Below, in pieces: positions 35,881 to 48,996 of a stretch of DNA of 64,000 nucleotides. Origin of the DNA: Cheilinus undulatus (lineage: Eukaryota > Chordata > Actinopteri > Labriformes > Labridae). Where the stretch lies: NCBI RefSeq assembly GCF_018320785.1, contig NC_054881.1, positions 42,756,424 through 42,820,423 on the forward strand, in the 5' to 3' direction. The notes below the pieces were generated by a model. It worked only from the letters and a program-made list of their open reading frames with translations, had not been told where the DNA came from and did no database searches. The position numbers and the translations under genes are program-made. Every line of letters starts with the position of its first letter. Position 1 is the first letter of the stretch.

Positions 35881-38800
35881 CAGTGTTAATTTCGTTGACA
35901 AAAATCTGACTAAAAATGTTTGTTGACAGCCTTTTATTCCATGACTAAAACTAGACTAGGACTGACAAAAATAGATCTGTGATGACTAAAACTAGACTAG
36001 GACTAACAAAAATAGATCTGCAATGACTAAAACTAGACTAGGACTAACAAAAATAGATCTGTAATGACTAAAACTAGACTAGGACTAACAAAAATAGATC
36101 TGCAATGACTAAAACTAGACTAGGACTAACAAAAATAGATCTGTAATGACTAAAACTAGACTAGGACTGACAAAAATAGATCTGTGATGACTAAAACTAG
36201 ACTAGGACTAACAAAAATAGATCTGTGATGACTAAAACTAGACTAGGACTAACAAAAATAGATCAGTGACGACTAAAACTAGAGTAAGACTAACAAAAAT
36301 AGATCTGTGATGACTAAAACTAGACTAGGACTAACAAAAATAGATCTGTGATGACTAAAACTAGACTAGACTAACAAAAATAGATCTGTGATGACTAAAA
36401 CTAGACTGAGACTAACAAAAATAGATCTGTGATGACTAAAACTAGAGTGAGACTAACAAAAATAGATCTGTGATGACTAAAACTAGACTAACAAAAATAG
36501 ATCTGTGATGACTAAAACTAGACTAACAAAAAATAGATCTGTGATGACTAAAACTAGACTGAGACTAACAAAAATAGATCTGTGATGACTAAAACTAGAC
36601 TGAGACTAACAAAAATAGATCTGTGATGACTAAAACTAGAGTAAGACTAACAAAAATAGATCTGTGATGACTAAAACTAGAGTAAGACTAACAAAACTAG
36701 ATCTGTGATGACTAAAACTAGAGTAAGACTAACAAAAATAGATCTGTGATGACTAAAACTAGACTAAGACTAACAAAAATAGATCTGTTATGACTAAAAC
36801 TAGACTAACAAAAATAGATCTGTGATGACTAAAACTAGACTGAGACTAACAAAAATAGATCTGTGATGACTAAAACTAGACTGAGACTAACAAAAATAGA
36901 TCTGTGATGACTAAAACTAGAGTAAGACTAACAAAACTAGATCTGTGATGACTAAAACTAGAGTAAGACTAACAAAACTAGATCTGTGATGACTAAAACT
37001 AGAGTAAGACTAACAAAAATAGATCTGTGATGACTAAAACTAGAGTAAGACTAACAAAACTAGATCTGTGATGACTAAAACTAGACTAGGACTAACAAAA
37101 ATAGATCTGTGATGACTAAAACTAGACTAGGACTAACAAAAATAGATCTGTGATGACTAAAACTAGAGTAAGACTAACAAAAATAGATCTGTGATGACTA
37201 AAACTAGACTAGGACTAACAAAAATAGATCTGTGATGACTAAAACTAGACTAGGACTAACAAAAATAGATCAGTGACGACTAAAACAAGAGTAAGACTAA
37301 CAAAACTAGATCTGTGATGACTAAAACTAGAGTAAGACTAACAAAACTAGATCTGTGATGACTAAAACTAGAGTAAGACTAACAAAAATAGATCTGTGAT
37401 GACTAAAACTAGAGTAAGACTAACAAAACTAGATCTGTGATGACTAAAACTAGAGTAAGACTAACAAAAATAGATCTGTGATGACTAAAACTAGACTAGG
37501 ACTAACAAAAATAGATCTGTGATGACTAAAACTAGACTAACAAAAATAGATCTGTGATGACTAAAACTAGACTAACAAAAATAGATCTGTGATGACTAAA
37601 ACTAGAGTAAGACTAACAAAACTAGATCTGTGATGACTAAAACTAGAGTAAGACTAACAAAAATAGATCTGTGATGACTAAAACTAGAGTAAGACTAACA
37701 AAACTAGATCTGTGATGACTAAAACTAGAGTAAGACTAACAAAACTAGATCTGTGATGACTAAAACTAGACTAGGACTAACAAAAATAGATCTGTGATGA
37801 CTAAAACTAGACTAGGACTAACAAAAATAGATCAGTGACGACTAAAACTAGAGTAAGACTAACAAAAATAGATCTGTGATGACTAAAACTAGAGTAAGAC
37901 TAACAAAACTAGATCTGTGATGACTAAAACTAGACTGAGACTAACAAAAATAGATCTGTGATGACTAAAACTAGACTGAGACTAACAAAACTAGATCTGT
38001 GATGACTAAAACTAGACTAGGACTAACAAAAATAGATCAGTGACGACTAAAACTAGAGTAAGACTAACAAAAATAGATCTGTGATGACTAAAACTAGAGT
38101 AAGACTAACAAAACTAGATCTGTGATGACTAAAACTAGAGTAAGACTAACAAAAATAGATCTGTGATGACTAAAACTAGAGTAAGACTAACAAAACTAGA
38201 TCTGTGATGACTAAAACTAGAGTAAGACTAACAAAAATAGATCTGTGATGACTAAAACTAGAGTAAGACTAACAAAACTAGATCTGTGATGACTAAAACT
38301 AGACTAGGACTAACAAAAATAGATCTGTGATGACTAAAACTAGACTAGGACTAACAAAAATAGATCAGTGACGACTAAAACTAGAGTAAGACTAACAAAA
38401 CTAGATCTGTGATGACTAAAACTAGAGTAAGACTAACAAAACTAGATCTGTGATGACTAAAACTAGAGTAAGACTAACAAAACTAGATCTGTGATGACTA
38501 AAACTAGACTGAGACTAACAAAAATAGATCTGTGATGACTAAAACTAGACTGAGACTAACAAAACTAGATCTGTGATGACTAAAACTAGACTAGGACTAA
38601 CAAAAATAGATCTGTGATGACTAAAACTAGACTGAGACTAACAAAAATAGATCTGTGATGACTAAAACTAGACTAGGACTAACAAAAATAGATCTGTGAT
38701 GACTAAAACTAGACTGAGACTAACAAAACTAGATCTGTGATGACTAAAACTAGACTAGGACTAACAAAAATAGATCTGTGATGACTAAAACTAGACTGAG

Positions 38801-38988
38801 ACTAACAAAAATAGATCTGTGATGACTAAAAGTGACAAAAAATAAGTCTAGTATTTGTCAAGATGACTAAAACTAGACTAAAACTAAAAAGGGTAAAAAT
38901 GACTAAAATGTGACCAAAACTCAAAGACATTTCTTTTAAAGACAAAGACTAAGACTACAATTAAAAATAGCTGCCAAAATTAACACTG
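35881..38988 (+). mobile_element. hAT-type element carrying a huge 41-bp minisatellite
   Basis: Termini are CAGTGTTAATTTCGTTGAC and GCCAAAATTAACACTG, inverted over about 11 bp. Flanks CAGCTCAG and AAGCTTAG match at 6 of 8, as expected for an old 8-bp hAT duplication. Nearly all of the interior is the tandem array listed separately. Confidence 0.78.
35940..38835 (+). repeat. 41-bp minisatellite, about 70 copies
   Basis: Unit of about 41 bp: GATGACTAAAACTAGACTAG, then GACTAACAAAAATAGATCTG and one more base. Variant classes are GACTAGGAC, GAGTAAGAC, GACTGAGAC and short units lacking about 7 bases. The AGATCTGTGAT part is the most constant, with AGATCAGTGAC in a few. It is AT-rich with no coding potential. 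Confidence 0.96.
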
Positions 38989-39679
38989 AAGCTTAGCACT
39001 AGCAGTATGTAGCTTTTTTACAGTGGCGAGGAAAACCTTCCCTCTAACGGACAGGAACCTGAGAAGGAGTAATGTTAGTTCTGTGACCTCTGTAAAAAAT
39101 TGCTACTCAGTTTGTCTCACTCATCACATATGAGTGAATGGTTAGATTGGAGAAATGTTAGAATGAAAACTTTAATGAATCAAATAATTGGTCAACTAGT
39201 GGTATATTCTTAAATATAAGTGAACTTTTTTAGTTGATATATTCTGATGTCCACAGGCTACCACTGGAGATAAAACTCAGACTTATGGGAAACTCTGATC
39301 TGGTATATCTCTAACTTCTGGATCAAATAAGAGAGTTTTTACAGGGCAGAAGAAGTGACCAGTAAGAAAAACTCTGATCTGTTTTTATGGTCAAACATGA
39401 CAGAATATACGGAAGTCTTACACTAAAAGAGGTGATGATAAAAACATCAGATTGTGATGTTATTAACGGTTTCACAGTGAGTGTGCATCTTTAGTACTGG
39501 GTATGAGGCGTGGTATCAGCACCAGTAATGATTATGAAATCAGCATCATTACATACCTTTATACAGATCGCAGCTTGTAAAGTTAAATACTGTATCTACA
39601 GTCATGAAAATGTCTACTGATATATATCTACATTCTGATAAAATAACATTATGATGCAAATTTGTAAAGAACCAAGGTT

Positions 39680-40250
39680 ATAATAGTTTTAGGATTTTTC
39701 ATTAGTTATTCTGTTTTCACTTTCTGTGTTCAATTTCAGTTTAGTTTTTGTTGGTTTTGACTGCTGGTTTGTTAGTTTAGTTTTTATGTTGCAAAAACGC
39801 TTTGTTTTATTTAGTTTTTGTTAGTTTTTCTTAGTTTTAGTTTTTTACAGATAGATGTTGGGGCTGAGTAAGTGTGACACATTTTTAAAAACATATTCTA
39901 ACAGGCTACTCTTCACTTATCATTTATTTATTTAATGATGGTATACAACCCCAGAAATAAAACTACCACTGTGTGAAGTCTTAACCAATCAGATCAGGCC
40001 ATTTTACTCCCCAGTCTGGTTGTGTCAAAGACTAAAACTAAGGAGATTTTCCTTTCCATTTTTGTTTTATTTTAGTTATCTCCGCCTAGGAGGTTGTGTG
40101 ATCGGGTGGGTTTGTTAGTTTGTTAGTTAGTTTGTTTGTTAGCAACATAACTCAAAAAGTCATGGATGGATTTTGATGAAATTTTTAGGAAATGTCAGAA
40201 ATGGCATAAGGAAGAACTGATTAGATTTTGGGACTGATCTGGATCACCGT
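39680..40250. repeat. TTAGTTTTTGTTAG-type repeat and adjoining dispersed repeat
   Basis: 39680-40080 is rich in TTTTAGTTTTTGTTAG motifs and looks like a diverged relative (reverse sense) of the ACTAAAACTA element at 35881. From 40080, CTCCGCCTAGGAGGTTGTGT and then GGATGGATTTTGATGAAATT resemble a dispersed repeat that I know from many vertebrate genomes but cannot name. Confidence 0.5.
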
Positions 40251-40253
40251 CTG

Positions 40254-40785
40254 GATCCAGGAATTTTTTAAAAGGATGCTGTACTATTGGGAGATAGGAC
40301 TAATGGCGGAGGTCTGCGCTGTTACCACTTTACACCAGGAGATGGCGGACATGAGTAACTTCAATTCCAGCAGCATTTTTTGGGGTGTTTCTATTCAAAG
40401 TTTTGGAGTTTATAGAGTTTGAAAGACGCACGCCCGGTCGAGGAGACGAGTCGGAGCGTAACAGAGAAAGACAGCGAACTGTAGTGAGAACACTCACAAT
40501 GCTGGGAGGAACAGAGGAACATTCACCCTCTGCCATGACTTCCAGTCGTCCAGTGAGACCATGGGTGAGACTGTCAGTGCATCTGTGGACACCGGCAGGC
40601 AATGCTTCCACAATGACAGTCCACCCGTAGTGAAGCCAATGCTTTGCCTCACTGTGTTTCCACCCCACCAGGGAAGGAGTAATTGGCGAATGCTGTGGTG
40701 GGGGCACATGGGGACAGATCCAGGAATTTTTTAAATGATTCTTCACTATTGGGAGTTAGGGCTAATGGCAGAGGTCTGTGCTCTC
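40254..40785 (+). repeat. 66-bp direct repeats flanking a 396-bp insert
   Basis: 40254-40320 and 40717-40785 are two copies of GATCCAGGAATTTTTTAAA... ending in GGTCTGCGCT/GGTCTGTGCT. The sequence between (40321-40716) is unique in the window and more GC-rich. Only the second copy continues into CTCTGAGTGCTTTTC. Confidence 0.7.
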
Positions 40786-41157
40786 TGAGTGCTTTTCTAG
40801 TTCTTTTTGTAAGTGCACTATCCAGTTTTAGTTAGTTTTTGTTTTTTGGTAAGCTTGTTTTTTTTTATTTCATTTCATTTCTTTTTTTTTTTAGTCTGAC
40901 TAAAACTGGATTTATAGTACATGTCAACCTGTAAATCCAGCTGAAATCATACTCAGTAGAATTTCTCAAAGTCAGGGGGCACAGGAAGCAGGACGAGGCT
41001 TTTAGAGACAGAGAGACCTGGAAGTGACACATGAAACAACAGAGCCTTCTGTAGATCCTATCATGAGAGTATTTGCCTTTTTTAGCTGCTGCATGTAGTT
41101 TGACATGTTCACAGGATGAATAATGTGATGAAGAAAATCTCATGAAGTAGTTTTACT

Positions 41158-42030
41158 GTAATAACAATAATATTAACTTTATTTGTGTAGCACTTTTAAA
41201 ATGAAGGGTTTACAAAGTGCTCTGAAATGTGCAGAAGCAAACAGAAGAACAAATGAAAACCCAACAACATGAGCAGAACCCAAGCAGTTAAATAACCTAA
41301 GCAAAACCTGATCAAGATTATCCAACAGCATAAGACATCAAGAACCTTGATGTGATGATATGCCATGCGAACAAAGACGGCATAGATATCATGAAAGCGC
41401 AGGCATCACGTTGACATCATAGGTACCATAAGAACCACTAAACTAAAAGAGAAGCACAGAAATAGAAACTACAAGAGAGATAAAAACAATAAAAAGAAGT
41501 AAAAATGTGCCAAGAGAAGTAGAACCAGAGCCAGTAAAAACAGTACAATTTAAAGGGGAAGAAATCAAGATGAAATAAGCTCTATGAAGATAAAGCAGTA
41601 AAATTAATAAGTATAACAGCAAAGGTATAGAGAAGAAAAGCAATTAAAGAAACAAGCATTAAAGAGAGGATGGGAACAATGATTAAAAATAGCAAAAAGG
41701 GTGAGGTTGATAGGGAATAAAGGGGAGCAAAACATTAGGAGGAACTGGAATGTGAAAAATAACCAAACAGTTGGTAAAAATTTGTGATTTTAAAGAGCCG
41801 ACTGATTGTGCATGCCTTATTTTCTCAGACAGGTCATTCCAAAGTTGAGGGGCTCTCATGTAGACTGCTCAGTCACCTTTGGATTTAAGCCTCGACTTTG
41901 GAATGAACAGGAGGCCCCGCCTAAGGATCTGAGTCTCGGGTTCATAATTCTGATATATAGCCTGGAACAAGACCCTGAAGTGCTTTAAAGGTGAATAAAA
42001 TCTTTAGATCAGTTCTATAATCAACAGGAA
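41158..42030 (+). repeat. Dispersed repeat with TTTGTGTAGCACTTTTAAAA core (long copy)
   Basis: Begins with the core shared with 5378, then an A-rich stretch. From about 41800 comes a tail with TCATTCCAAAGTTGAGGGGC, CAGGAGGCCCCGCC and AGACCCTGAAGTGCTTTAAA-like sequence, typical of a fish dispersed repeat. Class not assigned. Confidence 0.55.
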
Positions 42031-42202
42031 GCTACAAATTTTAGCTTCACTACATCGATATAATCTTAATCTTTTACCACAACAGTATAATGGATCAAAT
42101 AGGCAAATGAAGAATCCGAACAACGTTAAAGGAGCCACTATTGTAATGTTTTTATTTCATATTTATTTACCAGATTCTGGTTTTATTTAGCTACCACTTT
42201 AA

Positions 42203-42743
42203 TAGGGGTGGGTAAAAATATCGATTAATCAATGCATTGCAATATTTCCTCCCCCAGTTCAATATCGATTCAGCAAATCCTCTGAATCGATTCACCTCCT
42301 GGCCAGTGGGTGTCGCTGTACGTGTGATTCGCGTTGTATGGAGGGAGGCCGCACTCGACGAAACAACAACTAACCATAACCATGTTATGTGAGGTTTATC
42401 ACAATTTCCAAGAGGACAGAATTATTATTTAAGTCGACATGTACTTTACTTTTCATGTTTTTTACTTTTGTACTCCATATGCACAAATAACTTATTATTG
42501 TGCAAATTTTTATTTTCAGATGTTTTATTGCTCAAAAATGTGAGGTGACTTACCAAATATGTTCACATGGGCATGAAAATTATTTTAAAATTGTCAACAG
42601 GTTATTTGTGTATTTCTACTTCTTACTGAATCGACATTGAAGCATTTAAATCATTATCGAATCAAATCGATATCGAATCGAATCACAACCTAAAGAATCG
42701 AAATCAAATTGAATCGTGAGGTTCTTAACAATACCCAGCCCTA
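42203..42743 (+). mobile_element. hAT-type MITE, TAGGGGTGGG termini, exact target duplication
   Basis: Starts TAGGGGTGGGTAAAAATATC and ends AACAATACCCAGCCCTA. Flanks are CACTTTAA on both sides (42195-42202 and 42744-42751). It is rich in ATCGATT/AATCGA motifs near both ends. No coding sequence. Confidence 0.9.
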
Positions 42744-43527
42744 CACTTTAAGGGGCTTTCTCTGTCTCGACACAGGACTGACTTCAAACACATCAGAATG
42801 AAGAAGTTGTAGTTATCTAAGAGAAAATGAAACCACGTTCGGGAGTCTCCTTGACCTCATTTGACAGTCTGGACTGGAAGCAGATCAGAGCTGTGGAAAT
42901 CCCAGCTCCCCTGGAAATGTCTCTTTGTTTGTTGAGGGTATTCTCATAATCCAGGATAATGGTCCTTTCCATGCTGTTTAACATTGTGGCAATCATCCAG
43001 GACGGCAGCGGTCACAGGATTAAGCCTTGATAACTGTTTATTATTCAAACTGGTGAAAACAGAGAGGCTCACAATAATCATTTTTCCCATCATCTGGCTG
43101 TTAAATTAAGTGTTAAGACACATTTCACCAATACTTTTCACTTCCTTTCAAACTTCCTCTAAGTCTTACTGGGTCTGGTCTGGGTACTGGAGTCTTATCT
43201 AATGTGTTAAATGTGATGCTAAGGCAGACATGGTGTCACTTTCCAACCTGGTGTTTAACAGAGAGTAATGCTAGAGTACAGACAGGTAGAAATGAGCAGC
43301 TTTCTGGAGCCGTAGTGAAGAAGTAAACCTTCAAAAGCAAACACACATTTAAAACTCAAAGTAGAGTTGTGTACAAAAACATCAAACTTTGATATGACAC
43401 TCGCAATACCAGTGTTGTTTGGTTCCTTATTAAATAGATCAATTATTTAGTTGTGATACTTCTGAGTATCTTTAATTGAAATGAAGATTGTATCATTCTA
43501 AAAAGCATGGTTTTGAACCATTAGAAA

Positions 43528-44778
43528 TAGGGCTGGGCGATATGGCTTAAAATTGATATCCCAATATATTTTTGCTATATCCTGATACACGATATATATC
43601 ACGATATTTTGAAATGGCCTCTCAGCAGCTGTCTTTAATTCAGCCCCAAATGACACTAGTTTGGTGATAAAAAGCAACTGTTCTATTGGATTTTTAATAA
43701 AATTGTTTGCAGAAAGTAAAAATCAATATAAAGTCAAATTTAGCAGTTTTACCTGTAAAGGACTTCATTCAATCTTTTACTAATAAATCCAAAATACATA
43801 AATCTTTAAATACTCTGTCTTTTACAGTGTATGGAAAGTCCTGAAGTGTTTTCTTGGTTATGTTTACTATTGCTGATTATTAAATGATTATTTTCCTCAT
43901 TAAGGGTGAGGCAAACCTACACAGAACTCACCAATCATGGATGCAGTAAATGGCCAAAACCCTGCAGTCTAGTCCTCCATTCAGGCTCACAGCTGTGATT
44001 ATATTAGTCCGTTAGCCGTGCTGATGAACGCTGGACCAGTTTCTGACAAGTTTGCAACATGAGAGCGTCTTTAGACCTTATTCAATAAACTCTCCTGTGT
44101 GGTCATGGTCGAAAAAGCTTGTCTGGAGGCAGGAACATTTAAACTATTCGTTGTCTGTGTTTTGAACTGTTAGGCTGAGGAGGCTCCGTAGTTGAGGAGA
44201 AATGGATCACATTTGTCCGTTGCTGAGCCATTTTCTCTCTAACATGTACGACTCTGGCAGGGAGTTTTCCGCAAAATGCTCACGCCCAGGCAAATCTCAT
44301 ATTCTGGGTCAAGTGTCTTTTCAACAACACCGGGCTCATGTCTTTAGCGACGTGTTGTGTTACTGCCACCGTTATCTCGGAGACATCTTGCGTCGTATTT
44401 TAATGAATACCTCTTCCTTGTCAAAGTTGAACGGCTGCTCAACGCTCCAGCATTGTTTCTTGCTGTCTCAAAAGTCAGCTAACTCCTCGCTAAATAGCCA
44501 CGCTGCTGTGTTTACCTTCCTCTTTCCTTGCTTCTCGCCGCTGATGCGCATGTGCGGAGGAGTTTTCTGGATGGGCGAAGGAGAGAGAGTGAGCGCTCTG
44601 CTGTGAGAGATGCGTTCAGGGACAACAGGAGAAGTGAAACTCCAGCGAGAAATGCATGCTGACAGCTCAAAACTTCCACATAATTTATACTCGGATATTC
44701 GCGATATAGTAATTTTATACATCGTGGGTGGCAAAAGCCGGGATACATCGAGTATACTCGATATATCGCCCAGCCCTA
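43528..44778 (+). mobile_element. hAT-type non-autonomous element, TAGGGCTGGGCGATA termini
   Basis: Starts TAGGGCTGGGCGATATGG and ends ATATATCGCCCAGCCCTA, inverted over about 16 bp. Flanks ATTAGAAA and ATTTGAAA match at 7 of 8. Subterminal ATATCG/CGATAT motifs are dense. A 134-codon open frame at 44202-44606 has no recognisable domain. Confidence 0.88.
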
Positions 44779-46667
44779 ATTTGAAATGTCTCGACAGCCT
44801 TTACAGATACAGAAGGGTTTTTCTATCCTGGTCTTTGTCAAAAGTTTAACAGGGTATATGTGCATTTGAGACAGTCACATACAGTTAGAAGTAGTAGATT
44901 TATTGTGCAAGTTAGACTAAAACTAGACTTCTAAAATGAATGTACACATGTGAAGTGTTATTATCACATGCTATTTAAGTCAAAACAAGCAGAATTGTTG
45001 GTTGCATGTTGAGTTTTGTATTGTTTGTGAGAGCAGTGAGACTGTTGTTGACTTGTAATGTGGATGCAGGGTTGGGTGTATCCCCAGGCTGTGTAACAAA
45101 GGTTTACTGTGAGTTAAAGTATAAACTGGTCTGTTCTGCTTACACATGTGCATGTATACACACATGCTTCATTAACATGCACCGCCAAAGGAGGCCCACG
45201 GATGGCTGACAGCTGACTGATTGTGTATCAGACTTCTTCTGCAGGTCACAGTCCAAGGTCACGGCTGTTCATTCACACACAGGTGAATCCAGCAGGTTAG
45301 AACCATACAGTCCTACTATGGTGCAACCAGAGGATCCTACATGAGGAATTCTACCTTACTGTCCTGATAAAATGCAGATAAATTAACCTCAGCAGTCTTT
45401 AAACAAGAATTTAAAATGAATGATGGTTGACCCTCTTAATCTCTGACATTATGACTGCTAATAAAGAGGTTTTAAGTCCAGATGTCAGCAGTAGCTTTAT
45501 CAAGGCACCATAATGACCCAAGAAGAGATTAGGATTTATAAGCCATTTATTTCCATTTAATAAGCCTTATAATTAATCATTAGGGCGCCATATTGGATTT
45601 TTGTCCATTTCTGATACGAGGATATTCCTAAATTAACTTTAGCAAATGGTTACTGATATATAAATCTAGTTTAGACCTAAAACTTTAGTCCTGAAAACAC
45701 TCTAGATTTTAAGGATGGACAAAGTAACAAACTTAAGTCCATAAAAACTTTTTAAGCTTAAAGAATAAGAATGAAGAAAGGAAATGACTTCAGCTGCTGT
45801 AGGTCTGTTGGTCCTTCCTAACACTTCACTAACATGAGTACATTCTACTGATATTTACAGACCACAGGCTGATAAATGCAGCAGATATATGGTGATAAAA
45901 AGATACCAATAATGAATTTTTTCAGCTAATATCTGCTGATACTTGAATGTTGTGTTTGTTGCAGCTGTACTCTCAGATATACCAGGCTGCGTTTTATCCC
46001 CGTATAACCCCGTTACCTTGTTTACCCCTCGGCTCTTTCCCATATGCTTTAACTCTTCAGCTGGCCTTTTTTTTGCATATAACCTTAGATGAAGCTATTC
46101 TGTTGAACTTATCTAATATTTAGTGCACATGGACCATGGCTGACCTTTTTCACTCTCTTGATTTCATGTTGTTGATGGCTCGTTGCAGCCACTTCATGCT
46201 GTCTCTGGCTGTTCACACAAAGCTGCTCTTTCATTAAAAACGAACACTGTCTAACAGGGCTAGTCTGATTCTACTGCAGAGATTAGTGCATAAACATAAC
46301 AGCACATACCTCAACATTTAAAGCTTTTATCTGCAGAGGCACAAACACACTTAGACCTTTTCAAACCTTACAGAGCTTTAGTCTGTCTGCTTTTAACTAT
46401 AAGATTGGTATTTTTATTCATGTGGATCCTTTTCTTTTGGAACAGGCTTCTTTATAACTAATAAAGACATTTTTTTATAAATAAATTACCTAACCGTCAT
46501 GTTAAATAGCAGTCCTGCCAATGGAAATGACAGGATTGCCTACATGAATCTATCAACTGTCACTCAAGGTCATGAACTTCTGGTTGTGACTGATAGAATG
46601 AGCTCTGGGCTCAGATATGAAGGGAAGAGTTTGGCAAAGAAGAGCTGCTGCTCCTTTGCACCGAAAG

Positions 46668-47323
46668 TAGGGCTGAACGATTTGCCAAAATAATCTAATT
46701 GCAATTCAATATGCAGTTATTCTTGGGTTAATCTTATGTATTATTTTTTACAAAATCAAGCATTAAATAATTCCATAGATAAGACCATGTGTATAGAAAA
46801 CAATGAAATTATTTCAAAAGCACTTAACCCATAGTAGCATGAATCTGAATATGGGCATGCAACTAGCTCTAAGCTATAGAGGCTGGGGTGGAGGAGGTGA
46901 AGCATTAGTCTATAAAGGAGGAGGCTGGGGTGGAGGAGGTGAAGCATTAGTCTATAAAGGAGGAGGCTGGGGTGGAGGAGGTGAAGCTTTAGTCCATAAA
47001 GGAGGAGGAGGCTGGGGTGGAGGAGGTGAAGCTTTAGTCTGTAAAGGAGGAGGCTGGGGTGGAGGAGGTGAAGCTGTAAGCTATAAAGGAGGAGGCTGGG
47101 GTGGAGGAGGTGAAGCTGTAAGCTATAAAGGAGGAGGCTGGGGTGGAGGAGGTGAAGCTTGGTGCTATAAAGGAGGGGGCTGGGGTGGAGGGAAAAAAAA
47201 GATTTATTAAACTGGTATTTTGAAACATTTCACGTTAAAGAAATATTTCATCTTCTGCAGTGTGTAAATTGCAGCAGGCCATATCAGGATTCCATCTAAT
47301 TTGTGAGTAATTGCCCAGCCATA
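46668..47323 (+). mobile_element. hAT-type element (TAGGGCTGAACGATT) holding a 42-bp minisatellite
   Basis: Starts TAGGGCTGAACGATTTGCC and ends GAGTAATTGCCCAGCCATA. Flanks ACCGAAAG and ATAGAAAG match at 6 of 8. Its centre is the G-rich tandem array at 46876-47190. Confidence 0.72.
46876..47190 (+). repeat. 42-bp G-rich minisatellite, about 7-8 copies (second locus)
   Basis: Same unit as at 10776-11882 (GGAGGAGGCTGGGGTGGAGG, then AGGTGAAGC, then TTTAGTC/ATTAGTC/TGTAAGC and TATAAA). One unit has an extra GGA (near 47001). Gly-rich frames arising here are artefacts. Confidence 0.95.
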
Positions 47324-47574
47324 ATAGAAAGGAAGATGTGAGGTGGTTCAGGGATCAGCTTCAGATCCTCATAGCGGTCTTCTTTCGGAGGTCTACCCTG
47401 CATGGATGCACAGACAGACGGACAGTCAATGTGGCCACGAAAGCAATACAACTACCACGTTAAAATAACATTGAACATTTTTAAGGCACAGCTGCAGTTG
47501 AACTGCACAATTAGGGTTAAAATGATCTGGACAATAGTGCCATTAGAAATTGTGATTATGGAATAATCCATACT

Positions 47575-47860
47575 AGGGCTGGGAAATGAATCTAAAATTA
47601 AATAAATTTTCAAATTGCGGAAAGTGCAATATTTCTTTGACCTGAAATTTGAGTCAATTCACTAATTTTAAAGGTTTTTTTTGCAGCAGAGATATTATGC
47701 GTGACATGTCATGCAATCATTTTTTCAGAATAGTCTACAAAAAATCCTATCTTCTTCATTGTTGTACTTTTTTCTTATTAAAACCTCTTAAAGCCTGTTG
47801 TATCATTTTTGATAAATACTTTTATGATACCTCTATCTAATCAATATGATCATAAATTAT
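47575..47860 (+). mobile_element. Truncated TAGGGCTGGG element
   Basis: Has the left terminus TAGGGCTGGGAAATGAATC of the hAT MITE group, but no matching right end is seen before the second slc25a25 promoter. Confidence 0.45.
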
Positions 47861-48299
47861 TAACACAGCATATGTTATGTGTTTTATCGCTCTGATTTGC
47901 CTGTAATGTGACAGACACAACATTCAGCCATAGACTGATAATGTCCTGAGAGGTTGTGCCCTTCCCAAACATCGTCTATGGGGTGTTGTCCAGATGGATG
48001 CTGAATAGATCCTGTCATGAATGTGTGGTAAAGCAGCGTTGTTAATGTAGAGATATTTTGCTGCGTCACAGTGAAGCGGGAGGAACCCCGTACATGTTGA
48101 GAATGAAAATGAAGTGTAGCTCAGTTGTTGGGTGGGTGAGTTCACCTGCTGTTTGCTGACTGCGTGCTGGCTCTGACTGAGAGAGAGAGAGGAGGGAGGA
48201 GGCATCACTCAGCAGATTTTCTGCCAGGAGGGAGGTGCATCTGAAGGGAAACCCTGTGTTTTACCCTCCCCCCTCCTTCTACGATGAACTCATAAATTA

Positions 48300-48771
48300 A
48301 TTTCAACATTGCAATCCTGTCCTCGATTGGCTGAGGGGCTCGTTCCACAGCCCCATGTGCCAATAAGGGCTGTTGTGATTGGTCGTAGCTCGGCTGCAGT
48401 GAGGATGCAGGTTTCTAGAGACTCTCTTTGCTGCATTTCTCCGGCTGCTCTTACTGAAGCAAGCTAAGAGCAAACCCATCTCTGTGTAGCTGGCATCGAA
48501 TTTATCATGAGATGAAAAAGCTGTGCTGTGAGAGTCAACTTGAGTAATTTCATGTCTTTTTGATGCGTATGGACATGAGCCTGGATGTCTATCAGTGGAG
48601 TCTTTAATGAGATAAAGATCCCATAGAAAAGATGAGTTTCTGAGCCGGAGCAGCAGATGAGAGTGGAGGAGCACTTCTCTGCAGTCCCATCTTGTCCTCG
48701 TTTGACCTTTCCTCATTTGTTCAACTCTTTGTGTTTATCCTGGACCGGACTCAGCGGGACCCTGCTTAAGG
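48300..48771 (+). promoter_or_regulatory. slc25a25 internal promoter and 5' leader for exon 1b
   Basis: Three CCAAT-type motifs cluster here: ATTGG at 48326-48330, CCAAT at 48360-48364 and ATTGG at 48378-48382. They lie about 390-450 bp upstream of the exon 1b ATG. Their spacing and lack of repeat DNA suggest an independent promoter. No TATA box or start site is established. Confidence 0.6.
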
Positions 48772-48996
48772 ATGCTGCAGGACATGCTGAGTTCACTGTG
48801 GCGGAGACTTTTTGGCAGGACACAGTGCGATCCTGCGGAGGAAAAAGAGACTGCTGAGGAGTGCAGCAAGCAGAAAACTGGTCTGAATGAAAAGGCTGCG
48901 AACTCCTGTGATAGTCAGGAAAACAGCCGGAGTGATGCTACTCCTAAGAAGACCACCGTACTAATCATGGTGGCTCCACCCGCTGATTTTCAACAG
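48772..48996 (+). CDS. slc25a25: slc25a25 alternative first exon 1b
   Basis: 75 codons starting MLQDMLSSLWRRLFGRTQ, with A at -3 of the ATG, and ending TPKKTTVLIMVAPPADFQQ. The exon closes phase 0 at CAACAG|GTAGGA and can join KIVKAGDKD at 62662. A known mammalian SCaMC-2 isoform has the same architecture: MLQ and an aromatic/basic start, a polar middle, and a Lys-x-Thr-x-Leu hydrophobic segment ending in a Phe-x-Gln just before KIVQAGDKD. This leader lacks the EF-hand 1 loop present in exon 1a, so the product would have three EF-hands. The polar middle (residues 20-55) is poorly conserved. Confidence 0.88.

Larger units (their letters stand above)
34955..48299 (+). other. slc25a25 intron 1, upstream part
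   Basis: Intron downstream of exon 1a up to the second promoter. It is occupied by the repeats listed below. 38997-39680, 44787-46660 and 47860-48290 show nothing that I can assign. Confidence 0.7.

Noticed and set aside
44202..44606. 134-residue frame within the hAT element at 43528-44778
   Set aside because: No hAT transposase motif, no BED finger, no dimerisation-domain resemblance; composition fits chance.
46803..47210. Gly-rich 135-residue frame
   Set aside because: Same 42-bp minisatellite inside a hAT element.
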